A stretch of 64,000 bases of DNA from Aspidiotus rigidus (lineage: Eukaryota > Arthropoda > Insecta > Hemiptera > Diaspididae). The translations under genes and the position numbers were made by a program. Of this stretch, positions 21,900-34,600 are shown piece by piece. The stretch is taken from positions 2,604,001 through 2,668,000 of the forward strand of contig JAVHKY010000035.1 of assembly GCA_035079385.1 (NCBI GenBank), read 5' to 3'. The notes under the pieces were generated by a model, which worked only from the letters and a program-made list of their open reading frames with translations, did no database searches and was not told the origin of the DNA. The stretch's first letter is position 1. Each line of letters opens with the position of its first letter.

Positions 21900-22517
21900 T
21901 CATTTATCCCCCAACGATTTCCATTCTTCTGGATTAACGTCGTAATCGATCATCATCTTCTCCAGTATCCACCATTTGTTCCAAAAACCAATATCGAGTA
22001 CGCTATCAAATACTTCTATAAACGTTGGTTGTAAATACGAGCAGTTGTCTCTGAATAAAGCGTTGTTTTTACTCTTACTAGCGTGCAGAATAATACTAAA
22101 GACACCGAGATTAACTCTTTTGATTTCGTCGCAATTATAAAACCATTCAATAGTTTCCAAGTAATCTGTACACGCGGGATTGCGGATTGGTTTCGCTATG
22201 AAGATGAGTTCATTCATTTTGGTAACTAAATTGTCACGATAGTTAGCTTCGTCCGGGTTCATGATGCAACAAGCGGTAGAAGTACCGATTATAGAGGACC
22301 AAAAAAGCGATTTCGTAGGATTATCTTTCATACTTCGGCCAATTTCTATCATGGCCACTTTGTAATCATTGAGCAACACCTTCCAAAAATTGAACCATCG
22401 TTTCCACAACTTTTCCTTCGGTGGCGCTGGTACCTCAGCTTTCACGGATTCGGACGTTGAATTGAATCGTAAGCGAAGATTTGGCCACCGTACAACAAAT
22501 CTGCGAAGGGTCAACAT
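21900..22517 (-). CDS. Timm29: TIM29, mitochondrial TIM22-complex subunit
   Basis: Single-exon ORF of 205 aa, with start ATG at 22517 read on the minus strand. It resembles TIMM29, a metazoan inner-membrane protein of the TIM22 carrier translocase that contacts the TOM complex. The N-terminus is basic with RRFVVRWPNLRLRFNS, a plausible mitochondrial targeting sequence. A hydrophobic segment (LFWSSIIGTSTACCIM, about residues 71–86) is the probable membrane span. The diagnostic C-terminal part follows: RVNLGVFSI, then CSYLQPTF, VLDIGFWNKWWIL and a DYDVNPEEW motif, which matches the family pattern RYVNLG...CRYLQPRW...VLDVGF...WWVL...DCDIN. It is shorter than the human protein, lacking most of the tail after this motif. 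It is transcribed divergently from mRpL38. Confidence 0.88.
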   Translation of the reverse strand: MLTLRRFVVRWPNLRLRFNSTSESVKAEVPAPPKEKLWKRWFNFWKVLLNDYKVAMIEIGRSMKDNPTKSLFWSSIIGTSTACCIMNPDEANYRDNLVTKMNELIFIAKPIRNPACTDYLETIEWFYNCDEIKRVNLGVFSIILHASKSKNNALFRDNCSYLQPTFIEVFDSVLDIGFWNKWWILEKMMIDYDVNPEEWKSLGDK

Positions 22518-23131
22518 CGTAATTTGATTAAATCAATGTATTCCATCAAGTTATCCATACCATTGGCGGTAAGCTGAAAATATACCGAGTGAGGGAATCA
22601 TTCGTGTAAATGCATGATGCAAATAAATCAAAAAACATTATTTTACTGATGCCTGATTTCAAAAGGTAGAAGCGAGTACCGTCTTCATTCCCGGTTATTA
22701 AAAATACCAATGATAAGATAAGGTGCGATCTCACTATTGATTACATGTAAAAATTGTGGAAAAATATAACCAATCAGAATCGTTAATCAGGAATTTCAAC
22801 CAATCATTATCGGATAATCCACTCCTGTTGGTGTTTTTACTTTGTGAACAGCTTTAGTCATGAATCGGTGCACGAAGATACGTGAAAGATGCCAAACCAG
22901 AAAAAAGAACTTCAAAATACTCTTTTTCTCGACCGAAAACACTTCTCTTCCCTTGATCGTTTTGAAAGTGATAAAATTGCCCGATTTATTATGATCGGAT
23001 GCCGATGCACTAGTTCGCTATCAGTATCATTCGCCTTTTTAATGTGAAGCCTGCAGAGTTGCTGGTGGAAATGAAGAACTATCTCTTTTTTAATTGAAAG
23101 TTCGGGGTATCTCTTCTACAGCAATCGAGCA
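22518..23131. promoter_or_regulatory. Divergent promoter region TIMM29/mRpL38 with two CCAAT boxes
   Basis: 614 bp between the two start codons of divergently transcribed mitochondrial-protein genes. Two CCAATCA motifs, at 22770 and 22800, are in the same orientation 30 bp apart (about three helical turns), a layout typical of NF-Y-bound bidirectional promoters. No clear TATA box was seen. Confidence 0.45.
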
Positions 23132-25071
23132 ATGAATTTCTTCGCTAGGCGTTTACTTGTTGGGAATCAGCCCGTCTCGAAGCAGTTCATGCGAGGATTG
23201 AAACCTAAGGCAAAACGAACTGATAAAGGCATAAACCCTGAATTCGCCACCAATATCGACACTTTTTTGAAAAGTTAGTCTTCAAAATGAAATCTTGTGG
23301 TCCTGAAAATTCACTATTAATCTACATGATGTTACAGACCGGAGAAATGACGCGAAAAAAGATGAGACCATTCATTATTCGGTAGATATTGGTAAACCAT
23401 TTTTGGTGCATCCAAATAGAGAAGAAATCGCTCGAAGGAATCAAACGTACATGAGTAATAAAGACAATAAAGATCTTGAGAGACTAGCTCGCAACAATTT
23501 ATGTAAGTTCGAATGATTTCATAGTTTCAGTTGACATTTTTTTTCTTTTTTCTTGAATTGTTCGATTCTTACTTTGTACTTACGACTGAACTAGTGAATG
23601 TTCCGCTGGATGAATGTCATGAAGAGTGGTTATTTTCCGAAGGCCCGAGATATATCCGAAGAATTGCTGAACATTATTCTATTTTTGAACATTTGTACGG
23701 TGAAGCGTACTTTTACCCCATCACGCCGCTGAGTATATCCTTCAAACTTGCGGAAGATTCGTACTCGCCTGTTTATTTCGGAAACACGATCAAGCCGCGA
23801 GAAGTACTATTTTTAATTCCCTTGTGTGTTGTTTCTTGTTTTTTATTTTGAAACAATTAAAGCAAATGTACCTTTCAGGCAAAATCTGCTCCCTTGGTAG
23901 ACATCGGGAAGGCGGAAGGAAAGTTTCATACCCTGGTTCTTAGTAATTTAGATGGCCATTTACTTGACGAAAACGGAGAGTACGTCCACTGGTTTGTGTA
24001 TGTATCATCAACTTAATTTCAGTCCGTAGAGTTAGGACTTTATGAAAACAACGAGATCATGAAACAGGCTTGGTCTCATTAATTGTTGTAAAAGACTATC
24101 CAGAGTATTCATCTAGCGTGTTGATCACTCCTCCCGTAGAATTAATCTGAAAAAATGCCACAATTTCCTCAAAATCATGCCCTCTACATCGAGAATTTTT
24201 TAAAAATTTTCCATATGATCGTTAAGTTTTTTTCTCTGATAGCATTTTCTTGTAACATCCGGTTTTTATTTTATTTTTTCGATAGCGGAAATATTCCAAA
24301 TGGAGAAGTGTCCAAGGGTGAAACAATAGTGCCTTATTTACAACCTTTCCCTGTAAGAGGCACCGGTTATCATAGATACGTTTTTGTTCTGTACGAACAC
24401 GCCGCGAAGATGGATTATTCTGAAGTATTGAAACAACCTATCAAATTGTAAGTAGTAATATTTTTGTTGATGTCCAGTCAGAGAATCAAAATGTGTACGA
24501 TAATAAATTTTCTTATTTATTGTTTTCTATGACAGAAATGACCCTCAGAGTAGAACGTTTGTTACGTACGATTTTTATCGAGATAGACAAGATAATTTAA
24601 CCCCGACAGGATTAGCCTTTTTCCAAACCGAATACGATTCTAGTGTGCAGGAAGTATTTCACGAAATATTCAATATGGACGAACCCAGATTCGAGTATGA
24701 TTTCCCGCAAGACTGGCTCTATCCTCAACAATGGTTTCCTGACAGAAAACCTTTTGATGTGTTAGTAGTTTAATCAAATTTTGATATTTTTCATTAATTA
24801 ACGATTATATCATCATAATTTTACGGTTGGTTTGAGCAGATATATGGACAAATGGCGAGATCCTAAAGAACGATCGAAGGAAGTATTAGTGGAGAAGTTG
24901 AAAGAACATCATCCTTTTAAAGCACCTGATCCACCCCTCAAATACCCAGCTGCACATATTCCGCACGAACACGCTGACGAACCAAGCTGGCTCCAAGTTA
25001 GACTAAAAAAACGAGCTTTTGGCTGGGGTACCACTTATAATGATAATATCGATATTATTGATCCAAAATAA
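23132..25071 (+). CDS. mRpL38: Mitochondrial large ribosomal subunit protein mL38
   Basis: Seven-exon model 23132–23273, 23338–23502, 23595–23803, 23879–23997, 24286–24447, 24536–24760 and 24840–25071, giving 417 aa with all phases consistent. mL38 is a metazoan mitoribosomal protein built around a phosphatidylethanolamine-binding-protein fold. The N-terminus (MNFFARRLL..., rich in Arg/Lys) looks like a mitochondrial presequence. The PEBP core is at about 170–290: a DGHLLDENGEYVHWFVGNIP stretch (residues 197–216), then GTGYHRYVFVLYEH. The family-typical C-terminus has YDFPQDWLYPQQWFPDRKP, then YMDKWRDPKE. The length suits insect mL38. AATAAA overlaps the stop codon (about 25069–25074). The gene is head-to-head with TIMM29 and tail-to-tail with the KIF17-like gene. 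Confidence 0.9.
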
Positions 25072-25204
25072 ATATTCTAGCGAATATTGCGTTTGATCCT
25101 TTCGGTTTAAAGAACAATAACAACATGAGTACGTAAAAAAGTTATATAATTGCAAGTACGAAATAATATTTCTACTATAACGTATAAATATTGGTAACCA
25201 TTAT

Positions 25205-25620
25205 CATTTAAAATCTTTCGATTGAACCTCGTTTTTCTCGAATTAGAGGTAGGAGATCTATTTTTGTCGACTTCTTCGGTAACATGTCTGGCGACATTCG
25301 TACGTTTCCTGTAAAAAAATGAGGAAATATACCGTTTATTTTCTTGTTTAATTTTGTCAGAAGACGATTTTTGTCTTTATCTAACCAGTCATCCAAGTCA
25401 CGGGACTTGCTTGACCCGTCCATGATCGCGATCGATTATTCTCTAAACTTTGAGCGTGTATTAGAGCGTGTTTTGATTTTATTGGACTGCCAAATAATAT
25501 ACCCGATTCGTGATCACGAAGTTTGGCTTGTAATTTGTTTTGTTGATTGGTATCTATTACAGAAAATTTTGTTAATAGTGACGATTCGATAGATTCTTGA
25601 TTGAACCTGGAGATTTTCAT
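25205..25620 (-). other. Coding-like stretch downstream of KIF17 stop
   Basis: On the minus strand one frame is open from 25620 to 25381. A GT at about 25392 (ACTG|gttag) and a good acceptor at about 25304 (tttttttacag) would join it to a segment ending with LLPLIREKRGSIERF and a stop at about 25208. The composition is protein-like. It may be an alternative 3' exon of the KIF17-like gene or a relic. I could not find a phase-compatible link to exon 15, so it is left out of that model. Confidence 0.3.
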
Positions 25621-25667
25621 TTTCTACTCTCGACAGCGTTTGAGAACTGAGGAATACTCGAGTTATA

Positions 25668-28600
25668 CTAACTTCTCCATCGGTTGATCGATTTATTTGT
25701 ATCTTCTTGGGCTTGCATCAATAATTCTGCCGCTCTTCTCGGTTTGAAATAATTACCCGCGAAGTTTTCTAAATCGAACCGCTGAAACTTCTAAAAAGAA
25801 AAAAATGAGAGAAAATTTAAAAATGTAACTTCGAAGTTTCATTGATATGCTTAGCGACAACAATGGGTTCGTTTTTGTGTACAATTAATAGAAGTAGAAA
25901 TGGATTTTCTATAATTACGCTCTCTCTAACGAATTGCAAAAGTGATCGATCCGAGTTCGTTTTCGCTGTACAATTTTTTTGTTTTTACGAACTTTCCTGT
26001 CACAAAATAATCAATTTACCCTATCAAACATTATTTCTTCTACTACAAAAATGTTTTTAGTACATTTATTACCTACGCTATTAAATTTTAAAATGCACAG
26101 AACAGAACAAAAGAGAAACAATACGGACCACAATTGTGACGATTAAAAAAAATATATCAATCGTGCTGCTCTATAGTCTCGCGCTCTTTCGATAAGGGAC
26201 ACGTTTTATTCACCTTTAGTACTTGAATTGTTTGACGCGTGAAAAAAAATCGAATTTATCAAGATCGCGAAAAAATAAAATAATATGAATTATAAGAGTT
26301 AGATTTATGAATCATTCTGATAGTTTGTACTGTTGGCTGATTCATGATATTGGTCAGGTGGTTTTTTTTTTTTTTTTTTTTTTTTCATCGTCCAATAGCT
26401 TAAATCTATTTTTTGCCGTATGATTTCTCTTCTAGTTGAGTTCTACGTTAATCATGCATTATAAGTATCGAAACGTTCGTATTTCTCTTTCGAAATTTAA
26501 AGGTATTAATACTGAACACAAAAATCAATATGTGAATTCATATTTTTTCAAAATTAGTCAATTCAATTTATTGAGTAATGATTTGTTCTATCTATCCTGA
26601 AATATCTTTGCATATAATTCCGAGTTGCTTTCAAGTTTGAGACGTTTGAAATTGAAGCGTTAGCAATCTAAATGTGATTTTGTGTAAAGTTCAATTAGAT
26701 AACTTATAGTGCACATAATCGTATACGATACACGCCGCGATCTTGCAGCTCAACGCATAGGTGACCGTTACCTGATCAAGGGACATTTTACGATTTACGT
26801 AAATATCCGGCGAAGAAGATGTATTGCTGCTGCTTGATCTACCGCTCCAGCAATTATTGTAAAAATTCCAACCATTACAAGAGGTGAGTTCTTGTTCGAC
26901 ATGATTATAATTACAATGATTGTAACCGTCTGAAACAGAATTTTGAGTTCGCGCGCAACGTTTCACAAGGACATTTCCACGATCACTGTATGTAATGTGC
27001 ATTTGTAACAAACACTAGGTGTTGTAAAATAGGTGAATATTGAAGGTGCTCGTGCTTTCTATTAAGCGCTGGCCTAAAGATTACTGTAATGAGAGAGCGC
27101 CTGGGATCCGATTTATGAACACACCTGTTGCCGGTCATCAGTTATCGACGAGTTATTTACAAGGATTTCACTAGACGAGGTCGAAATCCCACGCGACCAA
27201 AGCGTACAACTCGCGTCCGTATTTTCTAATTTTGCGGGAGCAGTTTTCTGCGATGGTTGGAAACTATTTACAGGACCTTTAGGTGAAGAAAAACCAATGA
27301 AAAGCTGTTCGCGTAGGTACGTTTCAGGCGGATGCAAATATCTAGCAAAGAACTAGTGATTTTTTAATGAATACTAGCTCCATGGTATTTTGAATTTTTA
27401 ATGATATCTAAGAATTGAATTATCGCGACAAAATTGGATTTTATCCAGAAATGTGAAACTTACTGGCTGCTGGTGGAAATTTGATCTTAGGATTAAGTAA
27501 GGCCGGTAGTTGCCAACTCTGCGATTCGTCGCACCACTTGGCCTCATCTTTGATTTTTTCTAAATTTCTGAAACGGTAATCGTATTTATTGATGATTGGA
27601 GAAAGTGAAAGCGGTTTCCTACAGAATCACTCTCCTTTGAATGGACGAGTTGAGGGAATACCTGTAATTGCATTCGTTCGACAATACTGGTAATAAATTG
27701 GTCAAAATTTGTTCGTTTAATTTCAGTTGCCGTTCTTGTCGCCGGATCGTTTCTAAATAATCAGTTCGTTCGCACTCGAATTCATATTGTAAATCTTGAA
27801 TTTCTCTGTCCAACACGCGTACCTGAAAATAATTTTCTATTCGTGCAAGTGATTCAATAATACTCTAGTCAAGTACCTAGCTACGGATCGATTAGTCAAA
27901 GAAATGAACTATTGGTTTAGGATTCTGAAATAATGATAAATATAATGACCACACCTTCTGTTTGTATCTTCGTAAAAGGTCTGTTTTTGCATCTAGCTCG
28001 TCCTGTATATCGTCGTACACTTTAAGCATTAAATTAGGACCTTCTTCGTCTTCAACTTTTGCTAGTGCTTTGGCTAGTACGTTCAATCGTTGTTCTGCCG
28101 CCTTTTTCTTCCTTAGTCGTTTTTCTTTCAGTTCTCGATCGTTCGCGCGTTCACCTCCAACCATACTAGACTGCAATTTCTGTAATCTAAGCCCAAAATG
28201 ATACTGTTATTTTTATATAGCTTGTTGGTATAGGTGCTGATAGGTACATTGAATTATCTGAATATAGTCAACTTTGTGTCCCCACAAGAACATATGCCAC
28301 CGTGTTCTCCAATACGGAAAGAACCACATTTTGTGCTGTCCTCTTCCGTCCGAGATTTTGAAAATCTGTTTCTAGCTTACCTTTCACAACATTCGTCTGA
28401 TTTATGAATAAATTCTTTTATGCTAGCCACTGAAATTTTCATCTCTTCCTCCCTTGATCTAGTTATTTAACTAGCCATAGATTTCGTTCATTAACTCAAA
28501 TATAGCTAATGAAGAAAGTTGGGCTACCTACTTTTGAAAAAATGCTCCGTTTTTTAGCAATTTTTTTTTATTTCATTATTGACTCGTGAATTTTAAATAC

Positions 28601-31600
28601 GTGAATGATGAAAGAGGAACAAATGAGGAACAAAATTTCAAAAATCCATCTTTTTTGAAATATTTTTGCCCTCTTTCCATTTTTTTCTTCTTTTCCAATT
28701 AATATGAGGGCCCAGAAAAATTTGATTCACCTCCCTTATTTCTTTCATTGGGCTTAAGAGTTTACTACCTCACGTCAATTCTTCAGACTCACACAAATGT
28801 AAGTGATGTACCGGTTTATTCATAAAAATGAACTTCAAAATGTGTATACCTATTTGAAATAGAATACCTAATTACTAGACTGGTAAAAATTTAAAAATCA
28901 TACCTTCTTACTATTTCTATTTGCGCGGAATTCAATTTTTGTTCGCTGTGAAATGAAAAAAATTATTATATTATGTATCGTCAATACTATGGTGCTTGAA
29001 TTATAATTCCGGAAATGAAAACAATACATCTGAAACTTCGAGATTTCTAGTGATTCTTAATTGGTGATTGAATATGCAGGAAAATTTTTCTCAAATTAAT
29101 GATTGCAGATCCCATAAGTATGAATGAAAAAAATTATGAATATTTCTTAATTTCCAGATGGAAATAACTGCTAAAGATTTTATGATAGCCAGAATCTCTT
29201 GAAAATTTATAATAAAAACCCTTGCCATTATTGTGCATATGAATGATGAATTTTCTGCTGTTTAAATGTATAGGCATATTTTTATTTGTTTCTCACTTGA
29301 ACAATATAACTTATTTTGTACTAACTTTATAACAGTACCCGCGTCTTCACTTGATATTTGTGTAACAGATCCGTTTTGAGCAACCTGAAAACATCATCTT
29401 TCTTTCAATGCAGTTTACAGGCATAAAAATTAAGTAAGAAGAAAAATATAATGGGATATTCTGATTTTAATAAAATTCTGAATAAGGTTTTCCGTTTGTT
29501 GAAGACTTGAAGTTGTCTGCTATAGGAGCGCTATAATCAACAAGATGACGCTTCAAGATAACTTCTCCATTTTCATTGTTAATTCAATAGAGTTAATGCA
29601 AACCCAAAATAACCTGAGAACAAAGCCATTTAGCCCAGAAGTGAAAAAAAAATAAATTTATTAAGCATGAAATATTTCTTTGGCTTTGTTCTTGACTTAT
29701 TTTGAGACAACTCAATCAACATTCTTCATATATGGGAAAATTAATTGTACTGATCCCGTTTCCAATTTTGTTGATTGTCGCTCTCCGAGCGGACATCCAG
29801 TTCTGTGTTCCACAAAATTGTGGTCTACGATGTTACAGTCTTACAGATAATTTTAACAATGAAAGACATCAATTTTCATTACTCACACTTTGATTTAATT
29901 TTGAAACCTCTTCTTCGTATCTCTCTTTGAGCGATTGTAAATCAGCCTGCATTTGACATTTTGAAATATACTCTTCTTCATATTGCTTGCGCAGCTTTTG
30001 TACTTCTTTCTCATATTCGTCATATCGATCGTTTGGAAGTTCCTCTTCTCTCGCTGAACATAAATTCGAAATAGGTCGATTGGCGCGGTAGGTATGAATC
30101 AGGGATTTTAAATTTTTGGAGGATATACAGAAAAGCGCGAAGAAACTCCAAAGGGTAGTAGAACATAAAAGTAATGGACATTCTCATAGGTATCTTAATC
30201 AGTTTTCATTGTAAAAGTATAATGGTTTTCCCAGGTCAACTATTTGAAGCCTAAAATTGATACCTATATAGCAAAAAAGTAGCCTATGTCTCAGAAAAGT
30301 GACAACTTAACTACCAAATTTAAATGAAGGAACTTAGTTGAACTATGCATGATTTTACTAAAATTAAAATGAAACCTCCGCAGCTTTTCTTTGAACGTCT
30401 AGGTACCGGTATTTGGAAACTCACGTGATGTATCGTTGTTGTTCTCCAATAGTTTTCTTAGCTTTTGAATCTCTTCTTGGTACTCTCTGAGCATAGTATC
30501 TTTTGGATCTTCATTAATATGCGGTTGATTGCAGATATTCTTTGCTCGATTCGCGTAACGTAATGTGGAGAGTGTTTCATCGTAATTATTGTCAGCCGGA
30601 GAAAGACAAGCTACCATTAACGTCTTTGTATTCCCTCCCAGCGAATCCTGTAACAAGATTGAAATCAGAAAAAATCCAAACTATTTCATTGTGAAATATT
30701 CAGAAATTCAGAAGGACAGAAGTTGAGATTTTAGAGATTGAAAATTAAAAGAGATACTCCATCAGACAAGGATCTCCTGGACAAAATCGTAAATAGAGAG
30801 AAGAATAACTCACGATTTTTCTTATTAAGCTTGTCCTTATAATTATTAAGCCATGGTCGACATAATTGCAGAGAGGAGATGGCTAACTCTAACTTCAATG
30901 CAAAAATTAAGGACAAAAAACGCATATATTTGCCACGTGAGCGTTGTGATCGCTTTGTTATTATTGGTTGATAAGTGCGCTGCAGCGGCAGTGTTCGCAG
31001 CATTTCAAATATATTTCGTCAGTGTAGTAGTAAATAATATTCGTTCATGTGTAGTAGTGGTGGTGATATACAACGGCGATTGCAGCGCTAACGTGGCAAA
31101 TATATGCGTTTTTTGTCTTTAAAATTAACCAAGAGTTCAATATCTCTTCTCTGCATAATTACAGTCCTTCTTATCATAATAAATTATGAAGGTAATATTG
31201 AAGGGGAAGGGATGAGAGGATGAGACTATCGATAGCAGTGACTTGAAACGGGCTGGATTTTCGATGTTAGAAATATATCGATAACTGCGATAAATATATC
31301 GGTTACAGCTGCAAAAGTACCCGAAATATTTCCTATCGCAAAATTTGCTTCCATAAGAAAAACACAGGAGCCAACCGATCATATGATATCATTTAAAAAT
31401 AAGTGAGGAATAATTAGGGAAAAGAAGTTTATTTTCAGAAGCCGATTACCTCACGCATCATAAATGTAAACTTTTTTCCCTGAATTTAGAATTGTTTCTC
31501 ATTTCTGATTAATACCATACTGATCTTTGCTCCCCGTGTATTTCTTATGGGAGTGATTTGCAATTGGAAATCTCGATCTCAATTATCGACATATTTCAAC

Positions 31601-34600
31601 ATCGAAAACAAGGCCGGCTTTTACAGAACTCGGTTCTTTTAAAATACATATTCAACGATACTAGCGCTTTTTGGTTAACCAATGATAGTAACAGTTCAGT
31701 TTAGATCGATAGAAGTTGTAAACTTGTAATCTGCCGTACAAAATAGAATGGACGTATCTGCACATCACTGATCAGTAAAAAAGGTATTTTTGCTGATAGT
31801 GAAGAATCTTTCCTCCGCAGATTGTGGATATTATGCAGATACGTTCATTCTACTTTGTACGGCAATAATACTTCTGTCAATCAGCTACGTTACCTTCTAA
31901 TCGCTTTTGACGTTGATTTCACACTCAAGACGTTGCAAGATTGTGTTGTGATCATGAGTTTAAAATCAATGGCAGTGACCTTCCAATGACGCGTTTAACA
32001 GTGGAAGATTGCGGAATAACAACCTAAATTACCATAATAACGTTTTCCCTTCACCCAATATCTTAAAGCCCCCCAGCAAATGTTTTGACTATTTGATGTT
32101 ATTTTCAAATTTTTTCATCATAAAGCCCTTGGAATCTAGACCTGGACACTGGAACCTCCTCAAAAGGAGCCTACATTTCATTCCCTGTGATCACTAGCTT
32201 TTAAATTCTTTTAATAACTTTTTTTTTTTTTTTTTTTTTTACCCGCAGACCATACCTGTAACAAGCGCGTCAGTTTTGAGTCTCGATAAGGTATATGTTT
32301 TGCTTTTCCATCAACGAGTGCAGAAATCACATTACCCAATGCTGAAAGAGATAAATTGATTTTTGTCGCTTCTTTCAGTCGATCTCCGGTTGCTCCTGTA
32401 AATATCGTTCAAAGTTTAAAAAAAAAAAATATTGTCCCGAAAGTCCTATTCAAAGTCGATCAGGAATTATAGTTAAGAATCCAACTCCAAAACGAGAGTA
32501 ATTTTGGTTTTTCCTCTCACCTGTCTTGGCTTGACGTTCACTACCGGCTAAATCAACGAGATTCAATTTTCCTCGTCTAATTGACGTATAACGTGGCATC
32601 AACGATTTTGAAACTGGCATCATCTCCACCGATATGGTAAAAATAGAATGACTTCTGGAAGAATCGGCGTTCATCAAGGTGGCTCCAATAGCTCGATTTC
32701 TCCAGCCCTGTTCCATCAATTTTTGACACTCGGCTACATTGCGTACTGGATGATGGGACAACTCTATTCATTTGAACACATAAAATTCATCATTGTTTTG
32801 GACTGGTTGAATGATAATTAAGAAAAGGTCCCCACTTTCAGTTAAAAATTCTGCAAACAGATTTGAAAGTGAGTAGCAGCTACATTGCGAGAAGGGGCGG
32901 AAATGTAGGAGAATTTCGATTTGTATTCTGAGTTCTGATTCTATGAACTCTCCGAGAAAATGATAGGTTCGCTCTAGTTGCCAAACTGAGATCGGGGTGA
33001 AGGAAAAATTGTGGCCGAAACGACAGCGTTTTTTCAAAATGTGGCAATTTCTGGCCACGCGGCCGAAACGCTGTCAGATCCGCTGATCAAAATTGTTAGT
33101 AAGGATGGGTCACAGCTTTTGTGTATCAGAGAAGAATCATGATGGCTCACTACATAACTGAGCGAATAAGAAACTCACCACCGACGTAAACCCCCACATC
33201 AGGATGCTCCTTCAACTCGAGTTTCTTTTTCGGGTTTGATCCTAACAAGTCTCTGATCTCTTCGTTGTAAATTTCCAAATACGAAGCAGATACCAAATAT
33301 TTGTATTCGTCTGCGAGTGAAATCGCTTCAAATATATGTTCAAAAGCTCGGGGTATAATGCCTCGTTGACAGTCGGGCTCTTTGATTCCTTGCATAGAGA
33401 AACTTTTACCACAGCCTGTCTGTCCGTAGGCGAATATAGTACTATTGTAGCCATCTAAAACGCTCTAAAAATTTAATTAACAAGAATTATTTTAGAATTT
33501 TAATTTCAGTAAAACTTCTGGTTTATTATATTTACTTCAATTAATGGATATGCTATCTCGTTGTAAAGCTGCTCAGTCGTCGAATTTTCGCCGTAAACAC
33601 TATCGAAGGTGAAGGTCTTTGGCGGAGCCGAAACATCGTTAGGATTCACTAAAGAGCAGGCACATGTTACGGCGTGTAATTGGACTATGGACTGAAAAGA
33701 AAAAAATCACAGTAGATAAGTGAACGAGCTGAAGGACACACGCTGGAAATTACAACTAAAAGTGATTTCAAGCCTAGAAACACCCTGATTGTAGATTTCC
33801 TGATTTATAGCATGGGTCTACTCTTCAACATCACGATGCTACGATTAGTGACCATAAAACTATTTTCTTTCTGAATCCAAATCGTAAGCCGAATATCAGA
33901 ATGGTAAAGAGGCGAGTGTACAACTACGTAGGTATAATATGAGGACAGCTGCTGAAAGACTTGAAAGGAAATCGAAAATAAATCCCTGGTTATGTCATGA
34001 CCTCGCCCTCATCAGCATCACTCAAGCTAGCCCCGCAGCTCCTTAAAGAAGGGCTAACATCCATCGCTGACTTTTTGTTCAAGCTTTAGAGCTCCCTCTA
34101 TGTGTACTTGAGTTGGACTATGATGGAACGTTCAAAGAGGTTGGAGATTATTTTTCTGAATATTTTTCAGTTTCCTGAGTCAGACCTCTTTGAGAATTGG
34201 TATGAGCTGATTTTTAAGAATTTGGAACTAGTCGCGCCCGGTTTGACACTTTTCCAAACAGTTGGCTGATTGAAATTCCTTAGAAAATTTTTGAGTATTT
34301 TTCAGATATTCTGTATTAGATTCTCTGCAAAGTACGACAAGGGTTAACAACATTGCTTCATATGTATTTCCGATGTCAGTTGCTGACTTCTGCTCTGATT
34401 CTATCACCTTTTTAAGAAAATTATAGGTTCGCTGTGGTCGAAAAAATGAGATCGGGATGAGGGAAGAAATATCATCAGAATCAAGCAAATTAAAGAATTA
34501 CGAGACTTTCATTTTTGAAGTCAACCGCTCAAGCTTAAATGGATAGCGGAGAGAGAATTTTTATTAGGAAAATAGGTGGTTAAAACTCATGACCAATGGG

